DNA from: an uncultured Bacteroidales bacterium
GTDB lineage: Bacteria > Bacteroidota > Bacteroidia > Bacteroidales > P3
DNA length: 8,916 nt
Assembly: GCA_947176325.1 (NCBI GenBank)
Contig: CAMWQD010000041.1
Coordinates: 1-8,916 of the forward strand
Direction: 5' to 3'
Part shown: one piece after another, positions 1-6,876 of the stretch
Layout: each line of letters starts with the position of its first letter
Position numbering within the stretch: the stretch's first letter is position 1
Program-made: the position numbers and the translations under genes
The notes under the pieces: model-generated
What the model saw: only the letters and a program-made list of their open reading frames with translations
What the model was told of the DNA's origin: nothing
Databases searched by the model: none

Positions 1-357
1 GTCTTGCAACTGGTCGATACGTGGGGAGGACACCTGTGCCATCCATTGTTTAAAGGGTTCCGCTTTAGGGGAGGGAATGGATTGGATGATACGGAAGATG
101 CCTTCGCTTGTTGCAAAATTCGTTTTTTGTTTGCCTCCCGCGGTTTGTACCGAAAGGGGGGTGACAATTTGTCCCCACCCTTTGGCAAGGATAGGGTCTC
201 GTTGTCTCATTTTTTTGAGGTAATCTGTTGGATTTGCGCTGTCGGTCAGCACCTCCACCACATCCACAATGGAGAAATACCACTTTTCGTGTTCATCATC
301 CCATACGGTACGCACCTTCCTGTCTTCGAATAACTTTAAGGCTTCTCTCTTTGTCAT
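1..357 (-). CDS. Bro-N domain (phage antirepressor-like) protein, N-terminal part only
   Basis: The reading frame opens with ATG at 357 and stays open to the window edge, giving 119 residues with no stop, so the C-terminus lies outside. A TAA at 370-372 in frame upstream leaves 357 as the only plausible start. Visible family features are the N-terminal EALKLFEDRKVRTVWDDE segment, WYFSIVDVVEVLTDS at 26-40, a central stretch ending in TNFATSEGIFRIIQSIPS (79-96), and SPKAEPFKQWMAQVS at 96-110. These match, from memory, the Bro-N (BRO/antirepressor) proteins that are common in Bacteroidetes chromosomes and phages. Bro-N is a putative DNA-binding domain; the target here is unknown. It starts only 20 bases after the batE stop with no hairpin between, so read-through from the bat operon is possible. 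Hand-counted GC is 177 of 360 for positions 1-360, against 207 of 360 for 601-960 in batE, a mild hint of separate origin. Family call fairly sure; function not. Confidence 0.8.
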   Translation of the reverse strand, partial: MTKREALKLFEDRKVRTVWDDEHEKWYFSIVDVVEVLTDSANPTDYLKKMRQRDPILAKGWGQIVTPLSVQTAGGKQKTNFATSEGIFRIIQSIPSPKAEPFKQWMAQVSSPRIDQLQD

Positions 358-377
358 GGCAAATACTCTTTATAGGT

Positions 378-1157
378 CTATATCCTCTCCATGCACGCTT
401 GGGGTACCCAGCCGCGGGAGCCGTTCTTCACGCGGATTTTGACAAAGTTGCCGGCTTGATCCTCAATCCGCACCTTACTGCCCTCGTGCAGAATGAATTT
501 GGTTTCGCCTCTTTCCTGCGGGGAGGCCTTCACGTTCACCGAAGCCTGCATCACCACCGCCGTATCGGCATGCAGGATGCGGTATTGTCCCGTGGCGAGA
601 ATCATGCCGCCGCAGAAGAGCAACGCGAACAGCAGGGCGAGGAAGAATCCCGCCCGCTTGCCGTCGGCCCGCTGCGTTTGCAGATACACCCCGCAGCAGA
701 CAAGGCACAGGGCGAAAGCGAGGATAATCACCCACGCCCATGTCTTGAGCGAAAACATGCCGCAGAGTTTCTCCCACCACGTATAGATGAAGATTTGGGG
801 CAGGGGGTTGAAACGGTCTAAAATCTTGCCCTCGGCCAAGGCGAGGTTGCCTTGTATGTCGCGGTTCGAGGGCGAGAGGCGCAAGGCTTTCTCGTAGTAG
901 AGAATGGCGTGCGGGTAGTCTACCAGGCGGTAGTAGGTATTGCCGAGGTTATAATACACTTCCCACGACTCATAGCCTTGGTTCAGTGCGGTTTGATAGT
1001 GTTTGGCGGCCAAGGCGTAGTCTGCTTTCTCATAAGAGCGGTTGCCTTCCACAAAGGCGTTTTCCCACATCCTGAGGTTCTGCGCCTGTGCCGGGAACAC
1101 GCTCCACAGCAGGCAGACAAGCGCGAAGCACGGGTATATCTTTCGTATCGTTTTCAT
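378..1157 (-). CDS. batE: BatE: TPR protein with two membrane segments and C-terminal SH3b domain
   Basis: A 259-residue protein. A signal peptide (MKTIRKIYPCFALVCLLWSV, probable cleavage after AQA at about residue 25) leads into TPR-like helices at about 31-98, with YYNLGNTYYR and the AILYYEKAL unit. Two hydrophobic spans follow at about 138-158 and 168-186. The tail from about 198 (VVMQASVNVKASP, then EGSKVRIEDQAGNFVKIRVK and RGWVP) reads as a bacterial SH3 domain. With an exported N-terminus and two further spans, both TPR and SH3b parts should face the periplasm. This order (signal, TPR, two membrane spans, SH3b) is that of BatE, the last gene of Bacteroidetes bat operons. I chose ATG at 1157 because AAAGGTG lies about 5 bases before it; an in-frame GTG at 1163 is itself part of that AAAGGTG. 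It begins 8 bases after the batD stop and ends with TAG. The ligand of the SH3b domain is unknown. Confidence 0.9.
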   Translation of the reverse strand: MKTIRKIYPCFALVCLLWSVFPAQAQNLRMWENAFVEGNRSYEKADYALAAKHYQTALNQGYESWEVYYNLGNTYYRLVDYPHAILYYEKALRLSPSNRDIQGNLALAEGKILDRFNPLPQIFIYTWWEKLCGMFSLKTWAWVIILAFALCLVCCGVYLQTQRADGKRAGFFLALLFALLFCGGMILATGQYRILHADTAVVMQASVNVKASPQERGETKFILHEGSKVRIEDQAGNFVKIRVKNGSRGWVPQACMERI

Positions 1158-1165
1158 AATCACCT

Positions 1166-3025
1166 TTATTTTATCGCGCCCACCATTTTATATACGGCAT
1201 CGAGGGCTTCGTCATAGAGTTTCTTCATCTGCGCCGCATCGTGGGCGCCGGGGGCGAAACGGGCCTCCTCGCAATGCGAGAGGGTTTGGATGAAGCTGTC
1301 GGTGAGGGCGGGTTCAATCTGCCGTTTCTCCAGTTCTGTCCGCACGTTGTCCATGGAAAGGTCGGCGGTGGCGATATTGAGTTTGCCCGACAGGAATCCC
1401 CACAATGCCTGCGAGATTTCCACATGGAATTCATCGCTCTTGTTCTCGTCGAGGAAACGGGCGGCCTTGCGCAAGCATTTCTTCGCTTCCTTGGCGGCCT
1501 TGCGGTTTTTCATGCCCGCCACATCGGCCTGCAACTTGCGGTTGCGGGAGAGTGCCATCAAGACGGCGGCGAAAAGCAGCGCCTCGCAAACCAGACAGAG
1601 CCAAAACAGGCTCGAGAAGAGGAAATTTTTGCCTGTGGCTTTCCACGAGGGCACGCCGGTCTGAATGTAGGCGATGTCTTGCCCGTGCGTCGGCGCGCCG
1701 TTGGAAGCATGCGTGTAGGCGGCGTCCTTGCCCGCTTCTATCTCCAACACGATTTCGTTCACCCGCTTTTCCATATATTTTCCTGTGGAGGGATTGAAGA
1801 ACGAATAGGAGAAGGCGGGAATCTTATAGGCTCCCGCATGACGGGGCACAACGATATATTCGAAAGTGGCCGAGCCGCTTATGCCGTCCTCGTCTACGGT
1901 TTTCCGATGCGACACACGGGGTTCGTAGACTTCGAAATCGGGCGGAAACTGCACCAGCGGCGCATGAATCATCTCGATATTGCCCTTGCCCGCCACGGTG
2001 AAGGTGAAGGTGAGGGCATCGTTCACCTTGGGCTTCTGCGTTCTGTCGTAGTCGAAAGAAAGGGTGTATTCGCCCACCAGACCGTCGAAGGAGGCGGGGC
2101 GGTTTTCGTCGGGCAGGGGTCTTGCCTGAATCCGAATGCTTTGGGAACGGAGTTCTTTCTTAACCAATTCGGTGGGCGAGCCGAAGAAATCATCTTCGAA
2201 TATATCGAAAATGCTGCGGCTCTGACGGGCGCGGCGGGGTGCCTGCACCTGTGCCACCGCCTCCACCTCCAAGGGTTCGAGCGTGTGGGAGCCGGCTTGT
2301 TGGGCAAAGAGCGCCACCTTGCGTATGTCGGCCGACACGAATTGCTTGCCGTTTATGTTCTCCTGCCGTTGGCTCTGCGGATCCACTTGCAGTTCTTCGG
2401 TCCAAAAACCTTTGTTGGAGGGCGTTTTATAGATGCTGTACTGCTCCACGGGAATGGAGGTGTAGATGCGGTAGGTAAGTAGCACTTGTTCGCCCACATA
2501 GGGTTGGCGGTTGCTCACGGAGCCTTTGATATAGAGGTCTTCGCCGTTCACCGAAGCGGACGTGCGTTCCCGGCGGCTGTCGGAGCGGTCTGTCCCCTGT
2601 GTCTGCGTTTGCGCCTGTTGCGGAGCGTCGGTGACGGTGAGGGTGAAAGGTTCTGAATAATAAGTGGTTCCTCCCACCTCGATAGAGGCCTTCCCGAAAT
2701 CGTAACTGCCGGCTTTGGGGGCGCGCAGTTGGTAGGTGTAGGAAAGGGTGAAGCTTTGCGACTGCTTTCCGTTCACGAACTGAAAGCTGCTCGACTGCGA
2801 TTGGGCGGGGCCGAAAAGAATGTCGAGCCCTTTGAACGCGGGGGCTTGAAAGTTTTTCGAACCCCGCGTGTTGATAGCGTAGCTCACCTCAAACGCCTGT
2901 CCCGCCGCCACACGCGCCGGGGCGCGGAGGCTCAATACGGGTTCTTCCTGCGCCTTTGCGCCGCAGAACAGCGAGCCTGCCGCAAGCGCCACCGCAAGGA
3001 ACAGGCTCGATAGTTTAGTCTTCAT
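1166..3025 (-). CDS. batD: BatD: exported, membrane-anchored beta-rich protein
   Basis: A 619-residue protein, usual size for BatD. It has a signal peptide ending near CGAKAQ (about residues 24-26), a long periplasmic region, one membrane span at about 468-491 and a helical cytoplasmic tail. The periplasmic part reads as successive Ig-like beta domains: LSLRAPARVAAGQAFEVSYA at 31-50, a second start at about 160 (GEDLYIKGSVSNRQPYVGEQ), and a third at about 316 (VGEYTLSFDYDRTQKPKVND) ending near 430. Two linkers are polar: about 133-155, and a basic RRAR segment before FDIFEDDFFGSP at 272-283, the latter typical of BatD. The tail (about 515-612) has DEFHVEISQALWGFL followed by a KLNIATADLS segment. 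The role is unknown; family knowledge suggests a periplasmic partner of BatA and BatB. The start is ATG 3025, with signal peptide directly after; an upstream in-frame TTG at 3052 would overlap the preceding gene and bury the signal. It follows the BatB-C stop by 20 bases. Confidence 0.92.
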   Translation of the reverse strand: MKTKLSSLFLAVALAAGSLFCGAKAQEEPVLSLRAPARVAAGQAFEVSYAINTRGSKNFQAPAFKGLDILFGPAQSQSSSFQFVNGKQSQSFTLSYTYQLRAPKAGSYDFGKASIEVGGTTYYSEPFTLTVTDAPQQAQTQTQGTDRSDSRRERTSASVNGEDLYIKGSVSNRQPYVGEQVLLTYRIYTSIPVEQYSIYKTPSNKGFWTEELQVDPQSQRQENINGKQFVSADIRKVALFAQQAGSHTLEPLEVEAVAQVQAPRRARQSRSIFDIFEDDFFGSPTELVKKELRSQSIRIQARPLPDENRPASFDGLVGEYTLSFDYDRTQKPKVNDALTFTFTVAGKGNIEMIHAPLVQFPPDFEVYEPRVSHRKTVDEDGISGSATFEYIVVPRHAGAYKIPAFSYSFFNPSTGKYMEKRVNEIVLEIEAGKDAAYTHASNGAPTHGQDIAYIQTGVPSWKATGKNFLFSSLFWLCLVCEALLFAAVLMALSRNRKLQADVAGMKNRKAAKEAKKCLRKAARFLDENKSDEFHVEISQALWGFLSGKLNIATADLSMDNVRTELEKRQIEPALTDSFIQTLSHCEEARFAPGAHDAAQMKKLYDEALDAVYKMVGAIK

Positions 3026-3045
3026 AGTATCGCTCTTTGCCAACT

Positions 3046-4848
3046 TTACCAATCTTTTTCAACGGGAGAGCCTTTGCCTCGGTTCTCCTCTTTCTTGATT
3101 TTTTCCAAGGTGTTCTTCTCTTGGTTCTCCAACGCCCTCAAAATCCTTTCGGCATCCTGCTCCTTCTGCTTTTGCCGCTGTTGTTGCTGCGGGCTTTGCT
3201 GTTGCCGGGAATTGTCGGGATTCTGCTGTTGCTGTTGTTGCTGCTGTTTGTCCTTGTCTTTATCTTGTTGGTTCTGCTGTTGTTGCTGTTGGTTTTTGTC
3301 TTGGTTCTTGTTGTCTTGATCCTTATTGTCCTTGTTCTGTTGGTTTTGCTGCTGCTGTTGCTGTTGTTGCAGCATCTTCTGCGCGTAGGCCAGGTTGTAG
3401 CGGGAGTCGTTGCGGCCGGGTCTGTTCTTCAAGGCCTCCACATACGCGTCAATCGCCTTTTGGTAGTCTTGGCTCTGCATATAGGCGTTGCCCATGTTGT
3501 GATAGATGTCCGCTTTCTCGTCTTTGGAAAGGGAGGGGTTCTGCAAGGCGTTCTGATATTGCGCCGCCGCTCCCTCGAAGTTCTCCTGTCGGTATTGGGT
3601 GTTCCCTAAATTATAGTGCGCCTTGTAGTAGGTGCTGTCGTTGGCCAGAGCCTTGAGGTAGGAAATCTCCGCGTTCTGAAACGAGGAATCTAAATAGAGC
3701 CGGTTGCCTTTGTTCGTGGGAATGGCGCGTTGGGCGTGGAGCGGGGCTGTGCCGCCGCACAGCCCCGCTCCGCAGAGGCAGAGTGCCAGCACGGCGGTTT
3801 TGCCACTCTTGGTGCCGGCAAAGAGACGGGCGCGGTTCAGTACCTTGTTTCTCTTTTCGAAAAGGAAGATTTCCAAGAGCAGAAGCAACAATGCCAAGGC
3901 CACGAAATACCCGTAACGGGTTTCGTAGTCGGAGATGTTCTGACTGTCGAAGGTCACCTTATCCAAACGGGAAAGTTTGTCGAACACCGTCTCCACACCC
4001 GAAGATATATTGTTGGCTTCCACAAAGAAACCATCTCCCGCTTTGGCAATGTCCTGCATCATCGCACGGTTCATGCGGGTAATCACCACCTGTCCGTCGC
4101 GGTCTTTCTTATACGACACGATTTTGCCGTTGCGGTATTCGGGAATGGGCGCGCCCTGCGGCGACCCCATGCCCACCGTGCTCACCACGATGCCTTTCTT
4201 GGCGGCGGCCGCGGCTTCCCCCACAGCGTCGTCCTCGTGGTTTTCCCCGTCGCTGATTACGATAATCGCCTTGTTCTTGTCCTTTTCATACTTGGGGTCG
4301 AAATTCTCGGCGCAGAGACGGATGGCCTTGCCGATGGAGGTGCCCTGCCGGCTCAGGTCGGAGGTCTGCACGTTGCCGATAAAGAGTTTGGCGGCCCCGT
4401 AGTCGGTGGTGAGGGGCAGTTGCAGCACCGCATCGCCGGCAAAGACCACCAGCCCGATACGGTCGCTTTCCATTTTGTCCAAAATGCGGATTACCGCTTG
4501 TTTGGCCCGCATCAGACGCGAGGGTTGAATATCGTTGCTGTTCATGCTGTTGGAAATATCCAACGCAATCATCACGTCGATGCCCTTGCGCTCCACTTTC
4601 CTGACGCTGGTGCCCAGCTGCGGGTTGGCCAAGGCCACCACCAGAAGCGCGTAGACCGTCATCAGCAAGAAGAACTTGAGATGCGGCTTGCCTTTGGAAT
4701 AGTCGGGAACCTGTTTCATGAGGGCGGCCTGTGCGCCCAAACGCGCCAGGTTTTTCTTCTTGCGGTGCAGGTTGTAGTAGAACAAGGCCGTAAACGGCAG
4801 CAACAGCAAGAGAAGCCAAAGTATGTTCGGATTTTCGAAAATAAACAT
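3046..4848 (-). CDS. batB: BatB-BatC fusion: membrane VWA protein joined to periplasmic TPR and Gln-rich tail
   Basis: A single 600-residue frame. Residues 1-343 are BatB: spans at about 9-26 and 58-75, then a VWA domain with a complete MIDAS site (D97, S99, S101; T170; D200 in VISD), then a span at about 314-330. Residues 344-373 (GTKSGK followed by a hydrophobic run ending APLHAQ) look like a former signal peptide without its methionine. Residues about 380-480 hold three TPR-like units (YYKAHYNLGNTQYR, ADIYHNMGNAYMQ, RYNLAYAQ), as in BatC. Residues 494-563 are Gln/Asn/Lys/Asp-rich, then a charged helix to TAA. Charges fit the positive-inside rule with VWA and TPR parts both periplasmic. The ATG at 4848 shares one base with the batA stop (TGATG), implying translational coupling; a GTG one codon upstream is less likely. 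In B. fragilis BatB and BatC are described as separate genes. Role by family: metal-dependent protein binding in the Bat complex. Confidence 0.92.
   Translation of the reverse strand: MFIFENPNILWLLLLLLPFTALFYYNLHRKKKNLARLGAQAALMKQVPDYSKGKPHLKFFLLMTVYALLVVALANPQLGTSVRKVERKGIDVMIALDISNSMNSNDIQPSRLMRAKQAVIRILDKMESDRIGLVVFAGDAVLQLPLTTDYGAAKLFIGNVQTSDLSRQGTSIGKAIRLCAENFDPKYEKDKNKAIIVISDGENHEDDAVGEAAAAAKKGIVVSTVGMGSPQGAPIPEYRNGKIVSYKKDRDGQVVITRMNRAMMQDIAKAGDGFFVEANNISSGVETVFDKLSRLDKVTFDSQNISDYETRYGYFVALALLLLLLEIFLFEKRNKVLNRARLFAGTKSGKTAVLALCLCGAGLCGGTAPLHAQRAIPTNKGNRLYLDSSFQNAEISYLKALANDSTYYKAHYNLGNTQYRQENFEGAAAQYQNALQNPSLSKDEKADIYHNMGNAYMQSQDYQKAIDAYVEALKNRPGRNDSRYNLAYAQKMLQQQQQQQQNQQNKDNKDQDNKNQDKNQQQQQQNQQDKDKDKQQQQQQQQNPDNSRQQQSPQQQQRQKQKEQDAERILRALENQEKNTLEKIKKEENRGKGSPVEKDW
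3163..3369 (-). repeat. Gln-rich low-complexity coding tract in the BatC part
   Basis: This stretch encodes residues 494-562 of the fusion protein: runs of 8, 6, 8, 3 and 4 glutamines, separated by short N/K/D-rich spacers such as NKDNKDQDNKNQDKN. CAA and CAG codons are mixed within the runs, so it is not a pure trinucleotide microsatellite; this argues for selection on the protein sequence as well as possible slippage. Similar polar tails are familiar at the C-terminus of Bacteroidetes BatC. It is likely disordered and periplasmic. Confidence 0.85.
3738..3771 (-). repeat. Perfect 15-bp inverted repeat with 4-base loop inside the batB-batC junction
   Basis: GGAGCGGGGCTGTGC (3738-3752) is the exact reverse complement of GCACAGCCCCGCTCC (3757-3771), with a CGCC loop. 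The stem is GC-rich, so the mRNA hairpin should be very stable. It lies wholly in coding sequence, over residues 360-371, within the internal signal-peptide-like segment. There is no T run after it in the direction of transcription, so it does not look like an intrinsic terminator. No obvious slippery heptamer precedes it. Confidence 0.85.
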
Positions 4849-5840
4849 CACGGCAAGGTTTTAAAGACAGACAATCGAAGCAGCAGTTCGAGCAACAGCA
4901 ACACCAAGGCCGCCCACAGAAAGGGCTTGAACTCTTCGGCACGCTGTTCATACGAAAGCACCTCTATTTTTGTTTTCTCGAGTTTGTCGATTTCCTCGAA
5001 GATGGCTTTGAGCCGATTCTTGTTGGTGGCGCGGAAATACGTTCCTCCCGTTTCGTCGGCAATCTGTTTGAGCAGGTTTTCGTCTATCTCCACCTGCACA
5101 TTCTGATATTGAATGCCGAAGGGAGTTTTGTAGGGGTAGGGCGCCAGTCCCCGCGTACCCACACCTATGGTATAGACGCGGATGCCGTAGGTTTTGGCGA
5201 TGTCGGAGGCGGTGAGCGGGTCTATGGAACCGGCGTTGTTCACCCCGTCGGTGAGCAGGATAATCACCTTGCTTTTGGCATCGCTCTGGCGGATGCGGTT
5301 GATGCTCACCGCCAGGCCGTCGCCCAAGGCCGTGCCGTCGGTAATCACGCCGCTCTTGAGTTGCCGGATACGGTTTTCAAGAATGCCGTGGTCTATCGTG
5401 AGCGGGCATTGCGTAAAGGCTTCGCCGCTAAAGGCCACCACGGCGATGCGGTCGCTTTCCCGTCCCCGCACGAATTCGCGCGCGAGTTGCTTGGAGGCTT
5501 CCAGACGGTTGGGCGAGAAGTCCTCGGCCAACATACTGCCCGATATGTCCATGGCCATGACGATATCCACCCCCTCGATATTCTTGCTGCTTTGCTTGCT
5601 GGTAGACTGCGGGCGCGCCAAAGCCACCACCAACAGGGCCACGGCAAGCAGGCGCAATACGTGCAGGGTAGGGTAGAGCCTCTGCCGCCACGTCTTCTTC
5701 AGCACGTTCCGATAGGAAGAATCGGAGTAGTGGAGATAGGGACGGGTCTTCTTATCGCGCGCAAAGAGCCAATAGCCGAGCGGCGGCAGGATAAGCAGCA
5801 GCCACAGCAGTTTGGGATATGCAAAAACGATATTTTCCAT
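4848..5840 (-). CDS. batA: BatA: membrane-anchored von Willebrand factor A protein
   Basis: A 330-residue protein, normal BatA length. Two N-terminal membrane spans (about 10-27 and 60-76, the second ending VVALARPQ) frame a basic cytoplasmic loop. A VWA domain then starts at about 91 with a complete MIDAS site: D98, S100, S102 in MDISGSM, T170 in TDGTALGDG, and D198 in LLTDG. VWA core strands are visible (RIAVVAFSG, KVIILLTDG, RVYTIGVGT), and the conserved TGGTYFRA segment lies at 264-271. A last span at about 306-322 holds the C-terminus. By topology the VWA domain should be in the periplasm, where it would bind a partner through a divalent metal ion. The start at 5840 is ATG, 6 bases after the preceding stop, with the first membrane span directly after. 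The stop TGA overlaps the next start by one base. The pairing with the following VWA gene is the standard BatA-BatB arrangement. Confidence 0.95.
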   Translation of the reverse strand: MENIVFAYPKLLWLLLILPPLGYWLFARDKKTRPYLHYSDSSYRNVLKKTWRQRLYPTLHVLRLLAVALLVVALARPQSTSKQSSKNIEGVDIVMAMDISGSMLAEDFSPNRLEASKQLAREFVRGRESDRIAVVAFSGEAFTQCPLTIDHGILENRIRQLKSGVITDGTALGDGLAVSINRIRQSDAKSKVIILLTDGVNNAGSIDPLTASDIAKTYGIRVYTIGVGTRGLAPYPYKTPFGIQYQNVQVEIDENLLKQIADETGGTYFRATNKNRLKAIFEEIDKLEKTKIEVLSYEQRAEEFKPFLWAALVLLLLELLLRLSVFKTLP

Positions 5841-5846
5841 AATCTA

Positions 5847-6869
5847 TCAATTCATATTCTTTTCGGAGGCTTCTTTGGCGGCGGTGTCCTTTTCCGCCGT
5901 TTCCGCAGCCTGTTTCATGGCTTTCAAGAATTCCTCCACCTTGTCGAAAGACGTTTCGTTTTCGTCGGGCGCGGGTTCGTTCTTGGCGAATTTCACAAGC
6001 GTGGAGCGTTGCAGCACCTCTTTCAATCCCCCTTGTGCCGGCGCCTCGATACGGGGGCATTCCTCTATGGCGTCGCAGAGTTCGTCGTTGGTCATCTCCA
6101 CGGCGGAAATTCCCATTTCTTCCTTCAGATAGAGGCGCAGGATGTCGGTCAATTCGGTGTAATACTCCTTCACCGCACCTTTCTGCCAAAGTTGTTTCTC
6201 TTTCAGGGTCTTGAGCGATGCCAAGGCTCGGTCTACGGGAGGAACGGAGGGTTTGCGCGGAATAAAGAGAGGCTTGCCCGCATTTTTCCGCTGGATATAG
6301 CGAACCAAGAACCACAGGCCTGCCGCCAACGCCGCCGCCCCCAGCAGAATCCACAGGATAAAGCCGTAGCGGGCGGTGTATTCCTTGAACAATTCCTTTT
6401 TGGTGACGTCGAAAATGCCTCGTATATCCTTGATGCCGAGCGTGGTGTCGACAATCGGGGCAAACAGGAGCACCCGTCCCGAATCGGTGAGGGCCGTGTG
6501 GAGTTTTCCACCTGCGGCATATTCCAAATCGAAAGACGGAATGGTGTAGGCACCTTCCTTATAGGCCGAGAAACGATACGTTACCGACCCTATCCGCGTA
6601 TCGGGGAGGTTGCCCGGCAGGAATTCCCGTTGAAGCGAATCTTGCGGGAGAATGAAAAGTCCGGGTGCAAATTCCTCGTGCAGAATGGGGAAACGCACGT
6701 TTTCCGCATCCTTGCACTCCCACGAAACCTTGAGGTTGAGCGCGTCGCCGATCCAGCCCGAGGTGTCGTGTTCCACCCACGCGCGGAAAGGCTCCTGCGC
6801 GCCGGTTCTCAAGGCCGCCCCTGTCGCCAAGAAGGCGAATACAAACAGAAAAAGCTTTTTCATACGCAT
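5847..6869 (-). CDS. Exported single-span membrane protein with DUF4381-like cytoplasmic domain (Bat operon conserved protein)
   Basis: A 340-residue protein with a signal peptide (MRMKKLFLFVFAFLATGAAL, probable cleavage near TGA at 22-24), a beta-rich periplasmic region to about 165 (WIGDALNLKVSWEC; YRFSAYKEGAYTIPSFDLEY at 98-117), one membrane span at about 169-190 (WILLGAAALAAGLWFLV) and basic residues after it (RYIQRKNAGK). The cytoplasmic part (about 212-318) has GAVKEYYTELTDILRLYLKE and GISAVEMTNDEL, like the DUF4381-type domain, then an Ala/Glu/Lys-rich tail. A gene of this kind commonly sits between the DUF58 gene and batA in Bacteroidetes; its biochemical role is not known to me. The periplasm-span-helical tail architecture resembles BatD. 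Two ATGs compete (6869 and 6863): AAGGA at 6874-6878, overlapping the previous stop, is 4 and 10 bases before them. I kept the first. The gap to the preceding gene is 7 bases. Location of the cytoplasmic domain would allow contact with the MoxR or DUF58 proteins (inference). Confidence 0.85.
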   Translation of the reverse strand: MRMKKLFLFVFAFLATGAALRTGAQEPFRAWVEHDTSGWIGDALNLKVSWECKDAENVRFPILHEEFAPGLFILPQDSLQREFLPGNLPDTRIGSVTYRFSAYKEGAYTIPSFDLEYAAGGKLHTALTDSGRVLLFAPIVDTTLGIKDIRGIFDVTKKELFKEYTARYGFILWILLGAAALAAGLWFLVRYIQRKNAGKPLFIPRKPSVPPVDRALASLKTLKEKQLWQKGAVKEYYTELTDILRLYLKEEMGISAVEMTNDELCDAIEECPRIEAPAQGGLKEVLQRSTLVKFAKNEPAPDENETSFDKVEEFLKAMKQAAETAEKDTAAKEASEKNMN

Positions 6870-6876
6870 AGCGTCC

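Noticed and set aside
1241..2482. Plus-strand open frame of 413 codons opposite batD
   Set aside because: No motif, no start signal; batD on the other strand has a signal peptide, span and family motifs.
3037..3609. Plus-strand leucine-rich frame that looks like a membrane protein
   Set aside because: The leucine/valine runs are only the reverse complement of the CAA/CAG glutamine tract of BatC.
3738..3771. Hairpin as an intrinsic terminator or programmed frameshift signal
   Set aside because: No T run follows on the transcribed strand, no slippery heptamer precedes it, and the frame is open through it.
4200..4215. GC-rich palindrome around GCGGCCGC as a regulatory site
   Set aside because: It simply encodes an alanine run in the VWA domain and has no partner sequence or promoter nearby.
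3730..5106. Plus-strand open frame of 458 codons opposite batB-C and batA
   Set aside because: Antisense shadow of a VWA gene pair; His/Gln/Gly-rich product without domains, ending in a serine run that mirrors the leucine codons of a membrane span.
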